Assembly: GCA_002361095.1 (NCBI GenBank)
Contig: DERU01000060.1
Coordinates: forward strand, 1-6,961
DNA: 6,961 nt
Origin: Lachnospiraceae bacterium UBA3332
Lineage (GTDB): Bacteria > Bacillota > Clostridia > Lachnospirales > Lachnospiraceae
Direction of reading: 5' to 3'
Shown: positions 6,128 through 6,961 of the stretch, piece by piece
Layout of the letters: each line of letters begins with the position of its first letter
Numbering within the stretch: position 1 is the stretch's first letter
Translations under genes and position numbers: made by a program
The notes under the pieces: generated by a model
Told to the model about the DNA's origin: nothing
Databases searched by the model: none
The model's input: only the letters and a program-made list of their open reading frames with translations

Positions 6128-6188
6128 TTTGTGCCGCGGTACAGTGAGTAACGCCGGGCGGCACAAGGGGGCATGCAAAAAAAGCATG
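6128..6188. repeat. Two adjacent inverted repeats left of the recombinase
   Basis: TTGTGCCGC (6129-6137) pairs with GCGGCACAA (6158-6166) across a 20-nt loop. Directly after it, CATGC (6172-6176) and GCATG (6184-6188) flank seven As. They lie at the transition to more AT-rich DNA. No function is known; they could mark the end of a mobile element or be RNA stems. Confidence 0.5.
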
Positions 6189-6266
6189 GAATCCAGCCTA
6201 TGCCAGAAGGAAATGATAGGGTTAAGACGTTTTTACAAATTGATGGCCCGTATATGGATTAACAAC

Positions 6267-6289
6267 GTGACGGTCATTTTGTCCGACAC
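6267..6289. repeat. Imperfect palindrome, possible recombinase binding site
   Basis: GTGACGGTCA and TGTCCGACAC are inverted repeats around TTT, matching at 8 of 10 positions. Small serine resolvases bind inverted half-sites of roughly this size, often containing TGTC, upstream of their own gene. This dyad lies 278 bp before the preferred recombinase start (6545). Assignment as a res subsite is inference. Confidence 0.35.
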
Positions 6290-6293
6290 GTCA

Positions 6294-6325
6294 AGAATCA
6301 GAATTAAAAAATTGATTTTGATTCT
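6294..6325. repeat. AT-rich inverted repeat overlapping the recombinase promoter
   Basis: AGAATCA (6294-6300) and TGATTCT (6319-6325) are perfect inverted repeats; an inner AATT-AAAA-AATT (6302-6313) can extend the structure. The right arm overlaps the candidate -35 box at 6318-6323, a position suited to autoregulation or to a recombination subsite. Confidence 0.45.
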
Positions 6326-6347
6326 GAGAAATTATGGAATATATAAA
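6318..6347 (+). promoter_or_regulatory. Candidate promoter of the serine recombinase
   Basis: TTGATT (6318-6323) and TATAAA (6342-6347) are separated by 18 nt, matching the -35 at 4 of 6 and the -10 at 5 of 6 positions. Transcription would begin near 6354, early enough to include either possible start codon (6416 or 6545). Confidence 0.4.
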
Positions 6348-6544
6348 AAGCACTGCCATGAAATGGAATGTTTAAGTTGGAATTGAGCATTGCCCGTCTA
6401 AGGAGAGTTTGTAATATGATACCGGATGTGCAAATGATGGATTCACACCTTTATTCGGTAAAAGAAAAGTTGGCGAGGAGGCTGGCAGGCAGAAAAATGT
6501 TGGGAGAAGAGATATGTTTTTGTTTTATCAGGAAGGAGGGAGTT

Positions 6545-6961
6545 ATGGCGAACGTGTATGGCTATGTTCGGATCAGCAGCCGAGAACAGAATGAAGACAG
6601 GCAGATGGATGCTTTGCAGGGCTTATCCATTCCGGCAAAGAATATTTTTGTGGATAAACAGTCGGGCAAGGATTTTGACCGTCCTATGTATAGAAGAATG
6701 ATACGGAAGCTGAAGCAGGACGACTTGGTTTATGTAAAGAGTATAGACCGTCTGGGAAGGAATTATGAGGAGATATTAGAGCAGTGGCGTATCATTACAA
6801 AAGAGAGGAAGGTAGATATTGTGGTGCTGGATATGCCTCTGTTAGATACTCGGAGGGGAAAAGACCTGATGGGGACATTCCTTAGTGATATTGTTCTGCA
6901 GGTGCTGTCTTTTGTGGCTGAGAATGAGCGGACGAACATCCGGCAGCGTCAGGCGGAAGGG
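6545..6961 (+). CDS. Small serine recombinase (resolvase/invertase), 3' end outside the window
   Basis: The first 139 residues form the catalytic domain of a serine recombinase, which cuts and rejoins DNA at paired sites through a 5'-phosphoserine link. The nucleophile is Ser11 in YVRISSREQ (7-15). Every active-site arginine known from gamma-delta resolvase has a counterpart one position later: Arg9, Arg46, Arg69 and Arg72 (in SIDRLGRN). The start of the long dimer helix is visible as ENERTNIRQRQ (127-137); the DNA-binding helix-turn-helix must lie beyond the edge. ATG 6545 is preferred because AGGAGG is 5 nt upstream and the family motif begins at once. The frame is nevertheless open from 6362, and ATG 6416 with AGGAG (6401-6405) would add 43 residues. 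The lower GC than the left of the window suggests acquired DNA. It could be a resolvase or an invertase; the target is unknown. Confidence 0.9.
   Translation, partial: MANVYGYVRISSREQNEDRQMDALQGLSIPAKNIFVDKQSGKDFDRPMYRRMIRKLKQDDLVYVKSIDRLGRNYEEILEQWRIITKERKVDIVVLDMPLLDTRRGKDLMGTFLSDIVLQVLSFVAENERTNIRQRQAEG

Larger units (their letters stand above)
5508..6415. other. Gap of about 900 bp without a defensible gene
   Basis: Open frames of 70-160 codons exist on both strands (for example plus 5916-6386; minus 6187-5795, 6092-5787 and 6039-5554). None has a convincing ribosome binding site, and none gives a protein I recognise. The minus-strand frames stop at 5795 and 5787, shortly before a hairpin that would terminate minus-strand transcription, so 5790-6190 may be the relic of a minus-strand gene. 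From about 6190 the sequence becomes AT-rich and palindromic, leading into the serine recombinase. Candidate terminators and inverted repeats are listed separately. Confidence 0.5.

Noticed and set aside
5554..6187. Minus-strand open frames ending at 5554, 5787 and 5795
   Set aside because: No ribosome binding sites, mutually overlapping, and one runs straight through the terminator hairpin. They may reflect a relic but are not supportable as intact genes.
5916..6386. Plus-strand 156-codon open frame
   Set aside because: It begins at a TTG without a ribosome binding site, its frame is interrupted by a stop just upstream at 5878, it runs through several palindromes, and its product resembles nothing I know.
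1..6961. CRISPR array, tRNA or rRNA
   Set aside because: No regularly spaced direct repeats, cloverleaf with CCA-proximal stem, or conserved rRNA segment was seen. The only tandem repeat is the 22-bp minisatellite without spacers.

Overview
The window reads as chromosomal DNA from an anaerobic, spore-forming-type Firmicute, most likely a Lachnospiraceae (Clostridia) genome of middling GC. The reasons are a SpoVB-like flippase, a clostridial-type MnmA with an NPCxxCN active site, strong AGGAGG-type ribosome binding sites, and a polar amino acid ABC operon of the kind common in gut Clostridia. No rRNA, tRNA or CRISPR array was found.

Layout. (a) 95-1420, minus: a 441-aa multi-spanning flippase of the MATE/SpoVB-like polysaccharide family. 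(b) 1421-1650: a divergent intergenic region with an imperfect palindrome (1497-1522) and a good promoter for mnmA (1564-1593). (c) 1651-2715, plus: mnmA, the tRNA 2-thiouridine(34) synthase. (d) 2716-3060: about 345 bp without a gene, holding a 22-bp tandem repeat, a copy of an interspersed repeat, a strong promoter (2870-2898) and a structured leader of about 155 nt. (e) 3061-5507, plus: a three-gene operon for amino acid uptake, made of a lipoprotein binding protein, a membrane permease and an ATPase. (f) 5508-6415: about 900 bp with no gene I can defend. It contains a weak operon terminator, a long hairpin with a T-run that would terminate a minus-strand transcript, short unrecognised open frames, and four inverted repeats close together. 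(g) 6545 to the window edge, plus: the catalytic domain of a small serine recombinase (resolvase/invertase), cut off by the window. The sequence becomes visibly more AT-rich from about 6190, which fits an acquired mobile segment.

How the genes work together. The binding protein captures a polar amino acid outside the membrane, the permease (probably a homodimer) forms the channel, and the HisP/GlnQ-type ATPase drives import. The flippase and MnmA are unrelated housekeeping-type genes transcribed divergently. The recombinase belongs to a mobile or invertible element to the right.

The strongest unexplained signals are: a 33-nt hairpin plus ribosome-binding-site module that occurs almost identically before the first and third genes of the ABC operon (30/33 identical, with both hairpin stems intact); an interspersed intergenic repeat with core CTGAACTGT in three separate gaps; the palindrome cluster before the recombinase; and an orphan minus-strand terminator-like hairpin. 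I did not find a clearly new defence or enzymatic system in this window.
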